NCBI GenBank assembly: GCA_963920705.1
Contig: OY987231.1
Span: forward strand, 20,747,024-20,811,023
DNA from: Odiellus spinosus
Lineage: Eukaryota; Arthropoda; Arachnida; Opiliones; Phalangiidae
DNA length: 64,000 bases
Direction: 5' to 3'
The position numbers and the translations under genes were made by a program. Under the pieces are notes generated by a model. It searched no databases. It was not told the origin of the DNA and worked only from the letters and a program-made list of their open reading frames with translations. How positions within the stretch are numbered: the first letter of the stretch is position 1; each line of letters begins with the position of its first letter. This document shows positions 1 through 13,762 of this stretch, piece by piece.

Positions 1-3000
1 AATAATAAATACACCCCCTGTAAAAAATAAAAATAATAAATACACCCCCTGTAAAAAATAAAAATAATAAATACACCCCCTGTAAAAAATAAAAATAATA
101 AATACACCCCCTGTAAAAAAAAAAAATAATAAATACACCCCCTGTACAAAATAAAAATAATAAATACACCCCCTGTACAAAATAAAAATAATAAATACAC
201 CCCCTGTAAAAAATAAAAATAATAAATACACCCCCTGTAAAAAATAAAAATAATAAATACACCCCCTGTAAAAAATACAAACAATAAATGAGACTTTGAA
301 AATTAAGATTTTTTGAGATTTGAGATTTTTCAGATTCTTGAGATTTTTCAGATTCTTGAGATTTTTCAGATTCTTGAGATTTTTCAGATTCTTGAGATTT
401 TTCAGATTCTTGAGATTTTTCAGATTCTTGAGATTTTTCAGATTCTTGAGATTTTTCAGATTCTTGAGATTTTTCAGATTCTTGAGATTTTTCAGATTCT
501 TGAGATTTTTCAGATTCTTGAGATTTTTCAGATTCTTGAGATTTTTCAGATTCTTGAGATTTTTCAGATTCTTGAGATTTTTCAGATTCTTGAGATTTTT
601 CAGATTCTTGAGATTTTTCAGATTCTTGAGATTTTTCAGATTCTTGAGATTTTTCAGATTCTTGAGATTTTTCAGATTCTTGAGATTTTTCAGATTCTTG
701 AGATTTTTCAGATTCTTGAGATTTTCCAGATTCTTGAGATTTTACAGATTCGAGATTTTTCAGATTCGAGATTTTTGAGATTCGAGATTTTTGAGATTCG
801 AGATTTTTGAGATTCGAGATTTTTGAGATTCGAGATTTTTGAGATTCGAGATTTTTGAGATTTTTGAGATTTGGAAAATTAAGATTTGGAAAACTGTAAA
901 AAATAAAAATGATAAATACACCCCCTGTAAAAAATAAAAATAATAAATACACCCCCTGTAAAAAATAAAAATAATAAATACACCCCCTGTAAAAAATAAA
1001 AATAATAAATACACCCCCATTAAAAAATAAAAATAATAAATACACCCCCTGTAAAAAATAAAAATAATAAATACACCCCCTGTAAAAAATAATAATAAAT
1101 ACACCCCCTGTAAAAAATAATAATAAATACACCCCCTGTAAAAAATAATAAATACACCCCCTGTAAAAAATAATAAATACACCCCCTGTAAAAAATAATA
1201 ATAAATACACCCCCAGTAAAAAATAAAAATAATAAATACACCCCCAGGCTGTAAAAAATAAAAATAATAAATACACCCCCTGTAAAAAATAAAAATAATA
1301 AATACACACTCTTTAAAAAATAAAAATAATAAATACACCCCCTGTAAAAAATAAAAATAATTAATACACCCCCTGTAAAAAATAAAAATAATAAATACAC
1401 CCCCTGTAAAAAATAAAAATAATAAATACACCCCCTGTAAAAAATAAAAATAATAAATACACCCCCTGTACAAAATAAAAATAATAAATACACCCCCTGT
1501 ACAAAATAAAAATAATAAATGCACCCCCTGTACAAAATAAAAATAATAAATACACCCCCTGTAAAAAATAAAAATAATAAATACACCCCCTGTAAAAAAT
1601 AAAAATAATAAATACACCCCCTGTAAAAAATACAAACAATAAATGAGACTTTGAAAATTAAGATTTTTTGAGATTTGAGATTTTTCAGATTCTTGAGATT
1701 TTTCAGATTCTTGAGATTTTTCAGATTCTTGAGATTTTTCAGATTCTTGAGATTTTTCAGATTCTTGAGATTTTTCAGATTCTTGAGATTTTTCAGATTC
1801 TTGAGATTTTTCAGATTCTTGAGATTTTTCAGATTCTTGAGATTTTTCAGATTCTTGAGATTTTTCAGATTCTTGAGATTTTTCAGATTCTTGAGATTTT
1901 TCAGATTCTTGAGATTTTTCAGATTCTTGAGATTTTTCAGATTCTTGAGATTTTTCAGATTCTTGAGATTTTTCAGATTCTTGAGATTTTTCAGATTCTT
2001 GAGATTTTTCAGATTCTTGAGATTTTTCAGATTCTTGAGATTTTTCAGATTCTTGAGATTTTTCAGATTCTTGAGATTTTTCAGATTCTTGAGATTTTTC
2101 AGATTCTTGAGATTTTTCAGATTCTTGAGATTTTCCAGATTCTTGAGATTTTTCAGATTCGAGATTTTTCAGATTCGAGATTTTTGAGATTCGAGATTTT
2201 TGAGATTCGAGATTTTTGAGATTCGAGATTTTTGAGATTCGAGATTTTTGAGATTCGAGATTTTTGAGATTTGAGATTTTTGAGATTTTTGAGATTTGGA
2301 AAATTAAGATTTGGAAAACTGTAAAAAATAAAAATGATAAATACACCCCCTGTAAAAAATAAAAATAATAAATACACCCCCTGTAAAAAATAAAAATAAT
2401 AAATACACCCCCTGTAAAAAATAAAAATAATAAATACACCCCCATTAAAAAATAAAAATAATAAATACACCCCCTGTAAAAAATAAAAATAATAAATACA
2501 CCCCCTGTAAAAAATAATAATAAATACACCCCCTGTAAAAAATAATAAATACACCCCCTGTAAAAAATAATAATAAATACACCCCCAGTAAAAAATAAAA
2601 ATAATAAATACACCCCCAGGCTGTAAAAAATAAAAATAATAAATACACCCCCTGTAAAAAATAAAAATAATAAATACACACTCTTTAAAAAATAAAAATA
2701 ATAAATACACCCCCTGTAAAAAATAAAAATAATTAATACACCCCCTGTAAAAAATAAAAATAATAAATACACCCCCTGTAAAAAATACAAACAATAAATG
2801 AGACTTTGAAAATTGAGATTTTTTGAGATTTGAGATTTTTTGAGATTTGAGATTTTTTCAGATTCTTGAGATTTTTTCAGATTCTTGAGATTTTTTCAGA
2901 TTCTTGAGATTTTTTCAGATTCTTGAGATTTTTTCAGATTCTTGAGATTTTTTCAGATTCTTGAGATTTTTCCAGATTCTTGAGATTTTTCAGCTTCGAG

Positions 3001-6000
3001 ATTTTTCAGCTTCGAGATTTTTCAGCTTCGAGATTTTTCAGCTTCGAGATTTTTCAGCTTCGAGATTTTTCAGATTCGAGATTTTTCAGATTCGAGATTT
3101 TTCAGATTCGAGATCTTTCAGATTCGAGATTTTTCAGATTCGAGATTTTTTCAGATTCGAGATTTTTGAGATTCGAGATATTTGAGATTCGAGATTTTTG
3201 AGATTCGAGATTTTTGAGATTCGAGATTTTTGAGATTCGAGATTTTTGAGATTTGAGATTTTTGAGATTTGGAAAATTGAGATTTTTGAGATTTGGAAAA
3301 TTGAGATTTTTGAGATTTGGAAAATTGAGATTTTTGAGATTTGGAAAATTGAGATTTTTGAGATTTGGAAAATTGAGATTTTTGAGATTTGGAAAATTAA
3401 GATTTGGAAAACTAAAAAATAAAAATGATAAATACACCCCCTGTAAAAAATAAAAATAATAAATACACCCCCTATAAAAAATAAAAATGATAAATACATC
3501 CCCTGTAAAAAATTAAAATAATAAATACACCCCCTGTAAAAAATAAAAATAATAAATACGCCCCCTGTAAAAAATAAAAATAATAAATACATGCCCTGTA
3601 AAAAATAAAAATAATAAATACGTCCCCTGTAAAAAATAAAAATAATAAATACACCCCCTGTAAAAAATAAAAATAATAAATACACCCCCTGTAAAAAATA
3701 AAAATAATAAATACACCCCCTGTAAAAAATAAAAATAATAAATACACCCCCTGTAAAAAATAAAAATAATAAATACACCCCCTGTAAAAAATAAAAATAA
3801 TAAATACACCCCCTGTAAAAAATAAAAATAATAAATACACCCCCTGTAAAAAATAAAAATAATAAATACACCCCCTGTAAAAAATAAAAATAATAAATAC
3901 ACCCCCTGTAAAAAATAAAAATAATAAATACACCCCCATTAAAAAATAAAAATAATAAATACACCCCCTGTAAAAAATAAAAATAATAAATACACCCCCT
4001 GTAAAAAATAATAATAAATACACCCCCTGTAAAAAATAATAAATACACCCCCTGTAAAAAATAATAATAAATACACCCCCAGTAAAAAATAAAAATAATA
4101 AATACACCCCCAGGCTGTAAAAAATAAAAATAATAAATACACCCCCTGTAAAAAATAAAAATAATAAATACACACTCTTTAAAAAATAAAAATAATAAAT
4201 ACACCCCCTGTAAAAAATAAAAATAATTAATACACCCCCTGTAAAAAATAAAAATAATAAATACACCCCCTGTAAAAAATACAAACAATAAATGAGACTT
4301 TGAAAATTGAGATTTTTTGAGATTTGAGATTTTTTGAGATTTGAGATTTTTTCAGATTCTTGAGATTTTTTCAGATTCTTGAGATTTTTTCAGATTCTTG
4401 AGATTTTTTCAGATTCTTGAGATTTTTTCAGATTCTTGAGATTTTTTCAGATTCTTGAGATTTTTCCAGATTCTTGAGATTTTTCAGCTTCGAGATTTTT
4501 CAGCTTCGAGATTTTTCAGCTTCGAGATTTTTCAGCTTCGAGATTTTTCAGCTTCGAGATTTTTCAGATTCGAGATTTTTCAGATTCGAGATTTTTCAGA
4601 TTCGAGATCTTTCAGATTCGAGATTTTTCAGATTCGAGATTTTTTCAGATTCGAGATTTTTGAGATTCGAGATATTTGAGATTCGAGATTTTTGAGATTC
4701 GAGATTTTTGAGATTCGAGATTTTTGAGATTCGAGATTTTTGAGATTTGAGATTTTTGAGATTTGGAAAATTGAGATTTTTGAGATTTGGAAAATTGAGA
4801 TTTTTGAGATTTGGAAAATTGAGATTTTTGAGATTTGGAAAATTGAGATTTTTGAGATTTGGAAAATTGAGATTTTTGAGATTTGGAAAATTAAGATTTG
4901 GAAAACTAAAAAATAAAAATGATAAATACACCCCCTGTAAAAAATAAAAATAATAAATACACCCCCTATAAAAAATAAAAATGATAAATACATCCCCTGT
5001 AAAAAATTAAAATAATAAATACACCCCCTGTAAAAAATAAAAATAATAAATACGCCCCCTGTAAAAAATAAAAATAATAAATACATGCCCTGTAAAAAAT
5101 AAAAATAATAAATACGTCCCCTGTAAAAAATAAAAATAATAAATACACCCCCTGTAAAAAATAAAAATAATAAATACACCCCCTGTAAAAAATAAAAATA
5201 ATAAATACACCCCCTGTAAAAAATAAAAATAATAAATACACCCCCTGTAAAAAATAAAAATAATAAATACACCCCCTGTAAAAAATAAAAATAATAAATA
5301 CACCCCCTGTAAAAAATAAAAATAATAAATACACCCCCTGTAAAAAATAAAAATAATAAATACACCCCCTGTAAAAAATAAAAATAATAAATACACCCCC
5401 TGTAAAAAATAAAAATAATAAATACACCCCCTGTAAAAAATAAAAATAATAAATACACCCCCTGTAAAAAATAAAAATAATAAATACACCCCCTGTAAAA
5501 AATAAAAATAATAAATACACCCCCTGTAAAAAATAAAAATAATAAATACACCCCCATTAAAAAATAAAAATAATAAATACACCCCCTGTAAAAAATAAAA
5601 ATAATAAATACACCCCCTGTAAAAAATAATAATAAATACACCCCTTGTAAAAAATAATAAATACACCCCCTGTAAAAAATAATAATAAATACACCCCCAG
5701 TAAAAAATAAAAATAATAAATACACCCCCAGGCTGTAAAAAATAAAAATAATAAATACACCCCCTGTAAAAAATAAAAATAATAAATACACACTCTTTAA
5801 AAAATAAAAATAATAAATACACCCCCTGTAAAAAATAAAAATAATTAATACACCCCCTGTAAAAAATAAAAATAATTAATACACCCCCTGTAAAAAATAA
5901 AAATAATTAATACACCCCCTGTAAAAAATAAAAATAATAAATACACCCCCTGTAAAAAATACAAACAATAAATGAGACTTTGAAAATTGAGATTTTTTGA

Positions 6001-8411
6001 GATTTGAGATTTTTTCAGATTCTTGAGATTTTTTCAGATTCTTGAGATTTTTTCAGATTCTTGAGATTTTTTCAGATTCTTGAGATTTTTTCAGATTCTT
6101 GAGATTTTTTCAGATTCTTGAGATTTTTCCAGATTCTTGAGATTTTTCAGCTTCGAGATTTTTCAGCTTCGAGATTTTTCAGATTCGAGATTTTTCAGAT
6201 TCGAGATTTTTCAGATTCGAGATTTTTCAGATTCGAGATCTTTCAGATTCGAGATTTTTCAGATTCGAGATTTTTCAGATTCGAGATTTTTCAGATTCGA
6301 GATTTTTGAGATTCGAGATTTTTGAGATTCGAGATATTTGAGATTCGAGATATTTGAGATTCGAGATTTTTGAGATTCGAGATTTTTGAGATTCGAGATT
6401 TTTGAGATTCGAGATTTTTGAGATTCGAGATTTTTGAGATTTGAGATTTTTGAGATTTGGAAAATTGAGATTTTTGAGATTTGGAAAATTGAGATTTTTG
6501 AGATTTGGAAAATTGAGATTTTTGAGATTTGGAAAATTGAGATTTTTGAGATTTGGAAAATTAAGATTTGGAAAACTAAAAAATAAAAATGATAAATACA
6601 CCCCCTGTAAAAAATAAAAATAATAAATACACCCCCTATAAAAAATAAAAATGATAAATACATCCCCTGTAAAAAATTAAAATAATAAATACGCCCCCTG
6701 TAAAAAATAAAAATAATAAATACATGCCCTGTAAAAAATAAAAATAATAAATACGTCCCCTGTAAAAAATAAAAATAATAAATACACCCCCTGTAAAAAA
6801 TAAAAATAATAAATACACCCCCTGTAAAAAATAAAAATAATCAATACACCCCCTGTAAAAAATAAAAATAATAAATACACCCCCTGTAAAAAATAAAAAT
6901 AATAAATACACCCCCTGTAAAAAATAAAAATAATAAATACACCCCCTGTAAAAAATAAAAATAATAAATACACCCCCTGTTAAAAAAAAATAATAAATAC
7001 ACCCCCTGTTAAAAAAAAATAATAAATACACCCCCTGTAAAAAAAAATAATAAATACACCCCCTGTAAAAAATAAAAATAATAAATACACCCCCTGTAAA
7101 AAATAAAAATAATCAATACACCCCCTGTAAAAAATAAAAATAATAAATACACCCCCTGTAAAAAATAAAAATAATAAATACACCCCCTGTAAAAAATAAA
7201 AATAATAAATACACCCCCTGTAAAAAATAAAAATAATAAATACACCCCCTGTTAAAAAAAAATAATAAATACACCCCCTGTTAAAAAAAAATAATAAATA
7301 CACCCCCTGTAAAAAAAAATAATAAATACACCCCCTGTAAAAAATAAAAATAATAAATACACCCCCTGTAAAAAATAAAAATAATAAATACACCCCCTGT
7401 AAAAAATAAAAATAATAAATACACCCCCTGTAAAAAATAAAAATAATAAATACACCCCCTGTAAAAAATAAAAATAATAAATACACCCCCTGTAAAAAAT
7501 AAAAATAATAAATACACCCCCTGTAAAAAATAAAAATAATAAATACACCCCCTGTAAAAAATAAAAATAATAAATACACCCCCTGTAAAAAATAAAAATA
7601 ATAAATACACCCCCTGTAAAAAATAAAAATAATAAATACACCCCCTGTAAAAAATAAAAATAATAAATACACCCCCTGTAAAAAATAAAAATAATAAATA
7701 CACCCCCTGTAAAAAATAAAAATAATAAATACACCCCCTGTAAAAAATAAAAATAATAAATACACCCCCTGTAAAAAATAAAAATAATAAATACACCCCC
7801 TGTAAAAAATAAAAATAATAAATACACCCCCTGTAAAAAATAAAAATAATAAATACACCCCCTGTAAAAAATAAAAATAATAAATACACCCCCTGTAAAA
7901 AATAAAAATAATAAATACACCCCCTGTAAAAAATAAAAATAATAAATACACCCCCTGTAAAAAATAAAAATAATAAATACACCCCCTGTAAAAAATAAAA
8001 ATAATAAATACACCCCCTGTAAAAAATAAAAATAATAAATACACCCCCTGTAAAAAATAAAAATAATAAATACACCCCCTGTAAAAAATAAAAATAATAA
8101 ATACACCCCCTGTAAAAAATAAAAATAATAAATACACCCCCTGTAAAAAATAAAAATAATAAATACACCCCCTGTAAAAAATAAAAATAATAAATACACC
8201 CCCTGTAAAAAATAAAAATAATAAATACACCCCCTGTAAAAAATAAAAATAATAAATACACCCCCTGTAAAAAATAAAAATAATAAATACACCCCCTGTA
8301 AAAAATAAAAATAATAAATACACCCCCTGTAAAAAATAAAAATAATAAATACACCCCCTGTAAAAAATAAAAATAATAAATACACCTCCTGTAAAAAATA
8401 AAAATAATAAA
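1..8411. repeat. Higher-order satellite array (31-bp and 18-bp monomer blocks alternating)
   Basis: Two monomer types alternate. The first is 31 bp, AT-rich, with core TACACCCCCTGTA; blocks lie at about 1-280, 894-1638, 2321-2788, 3413-4281, 4907-5968 and 6577-8411. The second is built on GAGATTTTTCAGATTCTT (18 bp), grading into shorter GAGATTTTTCAGATTC, GAGATTTTTGAGATTC and a 24-bp GGAAAATT form; blocks lie at about 292-893, 1645-2320, 2795-3412, 4290-4906 and 5978-6576. The same junction (ACAATAAATGAGACTTTG) opens each second-type block at about 285, 1638, 2788, 4282 and 5969, so the higher-order unit is about 1.15-1.7 kb. The units from 2788 and from 4282 are nearly identical over about 1.49 kb. 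The last block (7320-8390) is an almost uniform run of some 35 monomers. Both strands stay open over long stretches only because the monomers lack stops. Confidence 0.97.
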
Positions 8412-8640
8412 TGAGATTATTTATTTTACAGGGGTTGTATATATTTTTTTTTACAAGGGGTACCTTGTAAAATTTCTAATTATTTTTTTACAAGAGGTAC
8501 CCCTTGTAAAATTTTAGATGATTTTTTTTTTTTTTTTTTTTTTTTTTACAGGGCGTGTATTTATTTATTTATTATTTTATTTTTTTTTTTTTTTTTTTTT
8601 ACATGGGGTCGTCTTTATCAGTTTTTTGGAAAATATTTAA
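8412..8640. repeat. Decayed, inverted edge of the satellite array
   Basis: Just past the last regular monomer the orientation flips. TTTTACAGGGGTTGTAT and TTACAGGGCGTGTATTTATT are the 31-bp core read from the other strand. They are separated by two copies of an ACAAGGGGTACC-type palindrome and by long poly-T runs (about 8521-8547 and 8578-8600). Unique sequence starts near 8640. Confidence 0.7.
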
Positions 8641-9361
8641 TAATAATAAAATCTTTGGAATAGTAGAGTAAATCTACTAACTATAATTTTGAAGATATTT
8701 AATTGCTCTTTCTCTAACAACTAATTTGTGTCCCTTTACGGGTTTGATTCGAGTTAGATAAGGACCCTTTTTAAGGGTGCGAAGCACTTCAAATTAAAGG
8801 AACCTAGATTTTTACTCGAGCTGGATATATATTTAAGAGGGCAATAGAGGTACACGTACTCTCTCACTATCTGAAGCGATAGCGCGCTTTAGCAACGCTC
8901 TCTCGTTTCGTTGTATTCAAGCGTTTGGCGTTTCGTATAGGTCGGGTGGGCGAAAAAGGGGGGCATGAAAATGCCGTCCCAGGAATGCCCCACCCGGCGT
9001 AGCCCACCCCCAAGCTATACAATAAGTTAAAGGGGGCAATATAGGGGTGTATAGACGAGCGCATTTTTCTATCTAAGGGGAGAACGCGTAGCGTAGTCGA
9101 GGGTAGGCCGACGCCCACCGAGCTGTGCGATTCAGACTTCCTGTCGCCCACCAAACCACCTTCCCCGCTGGCGCTTTACTTCAGCTTTTCCCCCCCAACT
9201 TCGTACTACGGAGGGTTTCGGGACGCTAGTGTGTATTTCCCACATTGCGGCTAAGGGAAAACGTTATAGTTATATCGCGAATGTTTATTAGGGGAGCCAG
9301 CAACATTTTTTTAGTTTCAATTTTTAAAATAGTCTAAGTTAGAATATCAATTTCAGCGGAA
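8641..9361. other. Upstream region of the hAT-derived gene
   Basis: This is 720 bp between the satellite and the start codon at 9362. 8870-9250 is clearly richer in G+C than its surroundings and probably carries the promoter and 5' UTR of the gene downstream. I see no convincing TATA box or conserved motif. A short open frame on the minus strand (8867-9154) follows from the base composition and is not supported as a gene. Confidence 0.4.
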
Positions 9362-12300
9362 ATGAATAATAAACGCGCTCTGTCCACTTCGACGGAGGTT
9401 TCTCTGGCCTTACCAAAAGCTAAAAAGAAGAAACAAAGCGGTTACGTCGTGTTCGAAAACCAATATCTAACGATAACGAATCAGCTGGGAAACACGGCGT
9501 CGGACGCTATAGCTTTATCAAGACTGGGCGCCCGAGCCGATTCCGACGAAGTCTCGACCGTATGTTACGAAGTCAGCGAGGAAACTGATCTAGATGCCTC
9601 GAGGAAAGAAGGCGCTCACAAACCGGAAGACGTAGAAAGCGTTTCCGCTTTGACTCCCGAGTTGTACGAATACTTCGCGAACAACAAAGATCCTCCACCA
9701 GGTAATTTAGTTCTTGGGCAACCGACTTTTCATTTGGTTTTTCTACGATTTAAAAACAAAATATGAAACAAAGCTCCTGCGAAGGAGAAGAGTGGTTAAC
9801 AAATGATAAAGGAAAGCAAAATATGGTCTCCAAGCGTTTAGGAAACGATAACAATGATTGAATCAGTTGATAAGATAAATAAAATGTGAAAAGTTCTTGA
9901 ATTTATATCTCCCAAACGACACTTTAAAATTGTCTAAAACTTTGCGTGGAATCTTACCTCGGTATATAGATCGTCTGTGCAAAATTTCATCTAAATCGTT
10001 AGGGGGGGGGGGGGATTTTACCATGTTAATCCGCCCTTGTCCTTTGGGGAATCGGAGGTCCTCCTTTTAATTTAATGCCAAAATCTGAATTTTTTTTCTT
10101 TTTATTTATTTTTATTATTATTTTTTTTTTTTTTGCACAATTCAGAGACAGTTCCCGTATGTTTTGAAACGCGATTGAGTCTAATTTTTTAATAGTAGAA
10201 CCGATAAAAACACTTAGCTTTCCTCTTCACTCTCCCTATAAGCGGGATCGTGCTCGTGAGGCATGAAAGGGGCTTCGGGTTTTCTTTGACTGTACAATGC
10301 TTCTCGCGAAATCCCCGGTTGCTGTGAATCCCGCTAGTTTTTGGGGGAACAGAACAGTTTGGAATTGAACTCTATTCATTGCCGTTTCAAAATGATGCAG
10401 ATGGTTTCTTAGTAGAGTACCAATCGTAGTTATTCTTCCCCTCCCTACCCAAGAGGGTTAGGTTAGAAACTTTTAAAAACTTTGATGTTTATTCTGTAAG
10501 CATGTCAATACGCAGTTTTCGATCGAAATCGACAGAGTTTTTCGACTTTAACATCGAGAACTTAATTATTGCAGTTTGACAGTTAGAAGCACGTACGAAA
10601 TCCAGTAAAACCCTTGATTCGTGTACGATTTCCGTTAATTAGGGATCTTTTAATTTTGAATAGAATGAATCGAAAATTTGCTTAAGAGAAAATATCTCAA
10701 AGGAGGCCCCTACATGTAGCTTAAAAACTTTACCTTCTTGGTCATTTAAATTGGCCTTCGATTGTATTATACTTAATTTTCTTTTAACTCTATGGCACGC
10801 TTGCTAACTACCTAAAGGTTCCTATCTGTTTCAAAAGGGACTGTAATCGGGTGCAAATAAATATTCATTCATTCATTTTGTTCAACCCACCGCCGACCGC
10901 TGCCTCCCTCTAAGATTACCCTTTTTAACTAAAATTCAACCTAGTACAATAGGTGCATCCTTGTGAAAGGTTCTGCTTATATTACATAAATGGGTCTGTA
11001 TATAGATACACATATTTTCACAATTAAATATTTTTATCCTATCATTTCCGTGGGCGCTCGGTAATTATTTTCCATTTAGGATGAGCCTAAAGGCAATAGC
11101 CAATACGTTTTGGTAAACGCCCCCTCAAATGATACTAGTTTATTGACTGCTTGTCACCGTTTCAATCAGTCAAACTCAAGTAAAATTTGTTGGCAAAGTA
11201 AGCATCAAATATAACACTACCGTGTTTAGATTAAACCTAACCTTTTATGGTTCCAGCGCCCAGATTAACTTACGCCCTCAGGAAAGTTTTATTTGCTTGA
11301 TCATGAATAACGAAACCGCGTTCTTATCACTAAAATCTCAATGGGATAATAATATAAAATCTGTGAAAGAGCAAACTCTCAAATTAAATTACAATCAAGA
11401 CAAAATTATATTTTAAAGGAAAAGATCAGGATAATAATTTTACCTTTAAAATAATTTAAGCTACATTTCAATAAGTTGAACACTGGTTTTTACGATTACG
11501 ATTACTGATAGTTTTAATCGTCTCTTCACGGAACGTGTCTTAAATACCCTATTTTCTATATTTTTAGGACCTCCGGACATATCTCAGAATGTCTACCACG
11601 GACCCTGTCAACCCACAAACGTCGTATTCCCTTTGCGATCATTTGGCAAAGATTCCCGTGCCTTTAAGCAAGAATGGTACTTACGCCATACTTGGCTCGA
11701 GTACAGCTTCGAAGCCGACGCGGCCTTTTGTTTCGCTTGTCGTTTCTTCGCCATGCCAGGCCAGAACGCCAAGGGTTCCGCCTTCACAACCGCCGGCTTC
11801 CGAAACTGGAAACGAGCGATGGAAGGAAAATCCGGTTTGCGTCAACACGGTCGCAGCGAATTCCACCAACGATGCTTCGAACGGTGGATGGCCTTCAACC
11901 AATTTAACCCTCAAGTACAAATGGTCATAGCACAATCTACGGCGGCGCCTATTCCTAACACCGAAGTGTCCGCGTGGAAGAGACCATCCGCTACCCCTCT
12001 GATGTGGAACAAACAATCCGAACCTAAGAAAAAAGTAGAAGATAATTGTCGTTTTTTGAAGACGATGATCGAATCGATTCGTTTTGGTACCCAAACCAAA
12101 AGGATACGGATCAAAGAAGAGTACTTCAACGATCTAGTGAATTATTTCAAGAGTTTAATAGTATTAGTCGCTTCGATAGACGAAACCGTTAATAGAATAG
12201 TCAAAACGGGAATTAACGAAACCGTCTTGGTCGAGCTAATCGGCGTTATGGCGAATTCAGTTAAGTCGGACATCTGCCAAAGTATTAAGAAGAAAATCAA

Positions 12301-13762
12301 TTTCGCCCTGGTTTTCACGGAGTGTCCCGACAAAAACGACAATCTAATTGTAGCTGTCGCTGTTCGCTACTTTCAAAACGACTCTGTCGTTGATGCGTTC
12401 CTGGGTTTTCAAAAATTGCAAACTGCCACGGAAGAAGACTTCCTACGAGTTCTAAACGATACGCTGCAAGAAGGAGGTGTTGAAATAAGAAATTGTATCG
12501 GTCAAACGTACGACCTCGCTCCGTCCCTGCCAAATTACTTGCCAAGACTTTCGGAAATGCTGTCTCAAATTGCGCCACAAGCCTTATGTTATCATTCCAA
12601 TTATAGGAACATTGACAATCTATTGACGGATTCGGCGAGAAAAGTCCATAGCTTAACCCATTTCTTGCCGCTTCTAAGAAGCACCGTTTCATTTTTCGAA
12701 TCCTGCCCAGTTGCCAAAAATTTGTTAGAACAAGCTCAATCGCGTCACTACCCCGATGACGAACCAAAGTCGCTAATAAAATACCCGGAACAAGAACCCG
12801 GATCGTACCTTACACATTCTTGCGTAGTTTTAAAAAGTTCATTCAACGCCGTTGTTGAAGTCTTGGTTGAAACCGCTCGAAATTATTCCTCGGAAAACCT
12901 TAGTATGAAAGCTAAAAGCATCCTCGGCCTTATGAACTTGGACTTTCTTTTTTGTGTCGCACTGTCGGCGAAAGTTTACGAAGAGTTATATTTCCTTGTA
13001 GATTATCTGCAAGACGATGAAAAGGACATTAGTAACATATTCGATTTGCTAAACGTAGCGAACTCCACTTTGATCGGCATCAAAACGGAAGAGTCTTTCC
13101 AGGGTTTGATGGACGAAGCGATGTCCTTAGCCTTAATCAAAAACAAAGCCTGCGAGGCTGGTCAACTGCACAGCGAAGTTACTTCTGTCCGTAACAAAAG
13201 CGAACCCGATTCCTCGGTTCGCAGTCGAGAGAGCGTCTTTAACCTTTACGTCGATTGCGTACTATCGGAGCTAAATCAGAGATACAACGAAGAAACTCAG
13301 TCTTTAATACACGCTTCGGATTCCTTCAATCCCAAGAGCACCAACTTTCTGCGATACAACATGATGGAAGGCATCGCGGAGTGGTATAACGCCAACGAGT
13401 CGGACCTAGAAAACGAGCTCAAACAACTTCAAAGGTTTTTAGAACGACAGAAGGAGAAGGGAGAGAATCCTACGACGCTCGATGAGATGGTCAAGCACTT
13501 GGTTCCTTTTCAACAGGCGTTCTTTGAGTCTTTCAAACTACTACAAACGGTGGTCACGTTGGCACCCGAAACGGGACCACCGAACCAGGAATCTCTTTAC
13601 GTCAAAATAAAAGAATTCTTCAAAAGAATCGCCGCTGAAGAGGAAACTCGCGATCCCTCGTTTTTGGTTCTTGAAAACGAAAGGTTGAGGAATATCAGCG
13701 TCGAAGAATTAATGAACCGCTTCAAACTGAAGCACGCCAACAGAGTATACAAGTTTTCCTAA
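9362..13762 (+). CDS. hAT transposase-derived protein with TTF-type zinc finger (ZMYM1-like), probably domesticated
   Basis: Exons are 9362-9701 and 11568-13762 (donor G|GTAATT, acceptor TTTTTAG|GA, phase 1), giving 844 residues with no break. Residues 1-114 are a charged leader with a KAKKKK stretch, a possible nuclear signal. About 115-220 is the TTF-type finger: PPDISQ..Y.GPCQP, then WLEYS..ADAAFCFAC (C168, C171) and H207...H213. Residues 240-840 follow the hAT/DUF4371 plan: VRYF...FLGF, GQTYD, and a C-terminal dimerisation-like region. The sites normally essential for transposition are eroded. The D-E-T-x-D motif reads T-E-C-P-D, the ERSFS box reads PNQESL, and the H..H.LNL motif is YHSNYRNID. 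The YD aspartate remains. An intact long frame with dead catalytic motifs suggests recruitment by the host, probably as a DNA-binding or regulatory nuclear protein. That role is inference. Confidence 0.85.
9702..11567 (+). other. Intron of the hAT-derived gene
   Basis: A 1.87-kb GT-AG intron with no coding exon that I can support. It holds a 13-base G run (10002-10014), T-rich tracts near 10090-10135, and a possible LINE tail ending near 10880. The short open frame at 11222-11416 looks like chance. Confidence 0.7.
10690..10880 (+). mobile_element. Possible 3' end of a non-LTR (LINE-type) retrotransposon
   Basis: The segment ends in a GTAATCGGGTGCAAATAAAT stretch followed by a short ATTC tandem tail, the layout of the 3' ends of several LINE clades. 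No reverse transcriptase remains nearby, so only a 5'-truncated remnant could be present. Confidence 0.3.

Noticed and set aside
313-8385. Many long open reading frames (up to 676 codons) in the satellite
   Set aside because: Monomers contain no stop codons on one strand, so all frames stay open. The translations are pure low-complexity repeats with no domain, and frames overlap on both strands.
8735-8770. tRNA B-box-like sequence (GGGTTTGATTCGAG)
   Set aside because: No A box at the right distance and no cloverleaf can be drawn.
8867-9154. Minus-strand frame of 95 codons next to the satellite
   Set aside because: G+C-rich promoter-like region with no domain; Pro/Ser/Arg-rich composition follows from the base content.
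11681-12767. Open frames on the minus strand inside the hAT-derived gene
   Set aside because: They are shadows of the strongly supported plus-strand exon 11568-13762.
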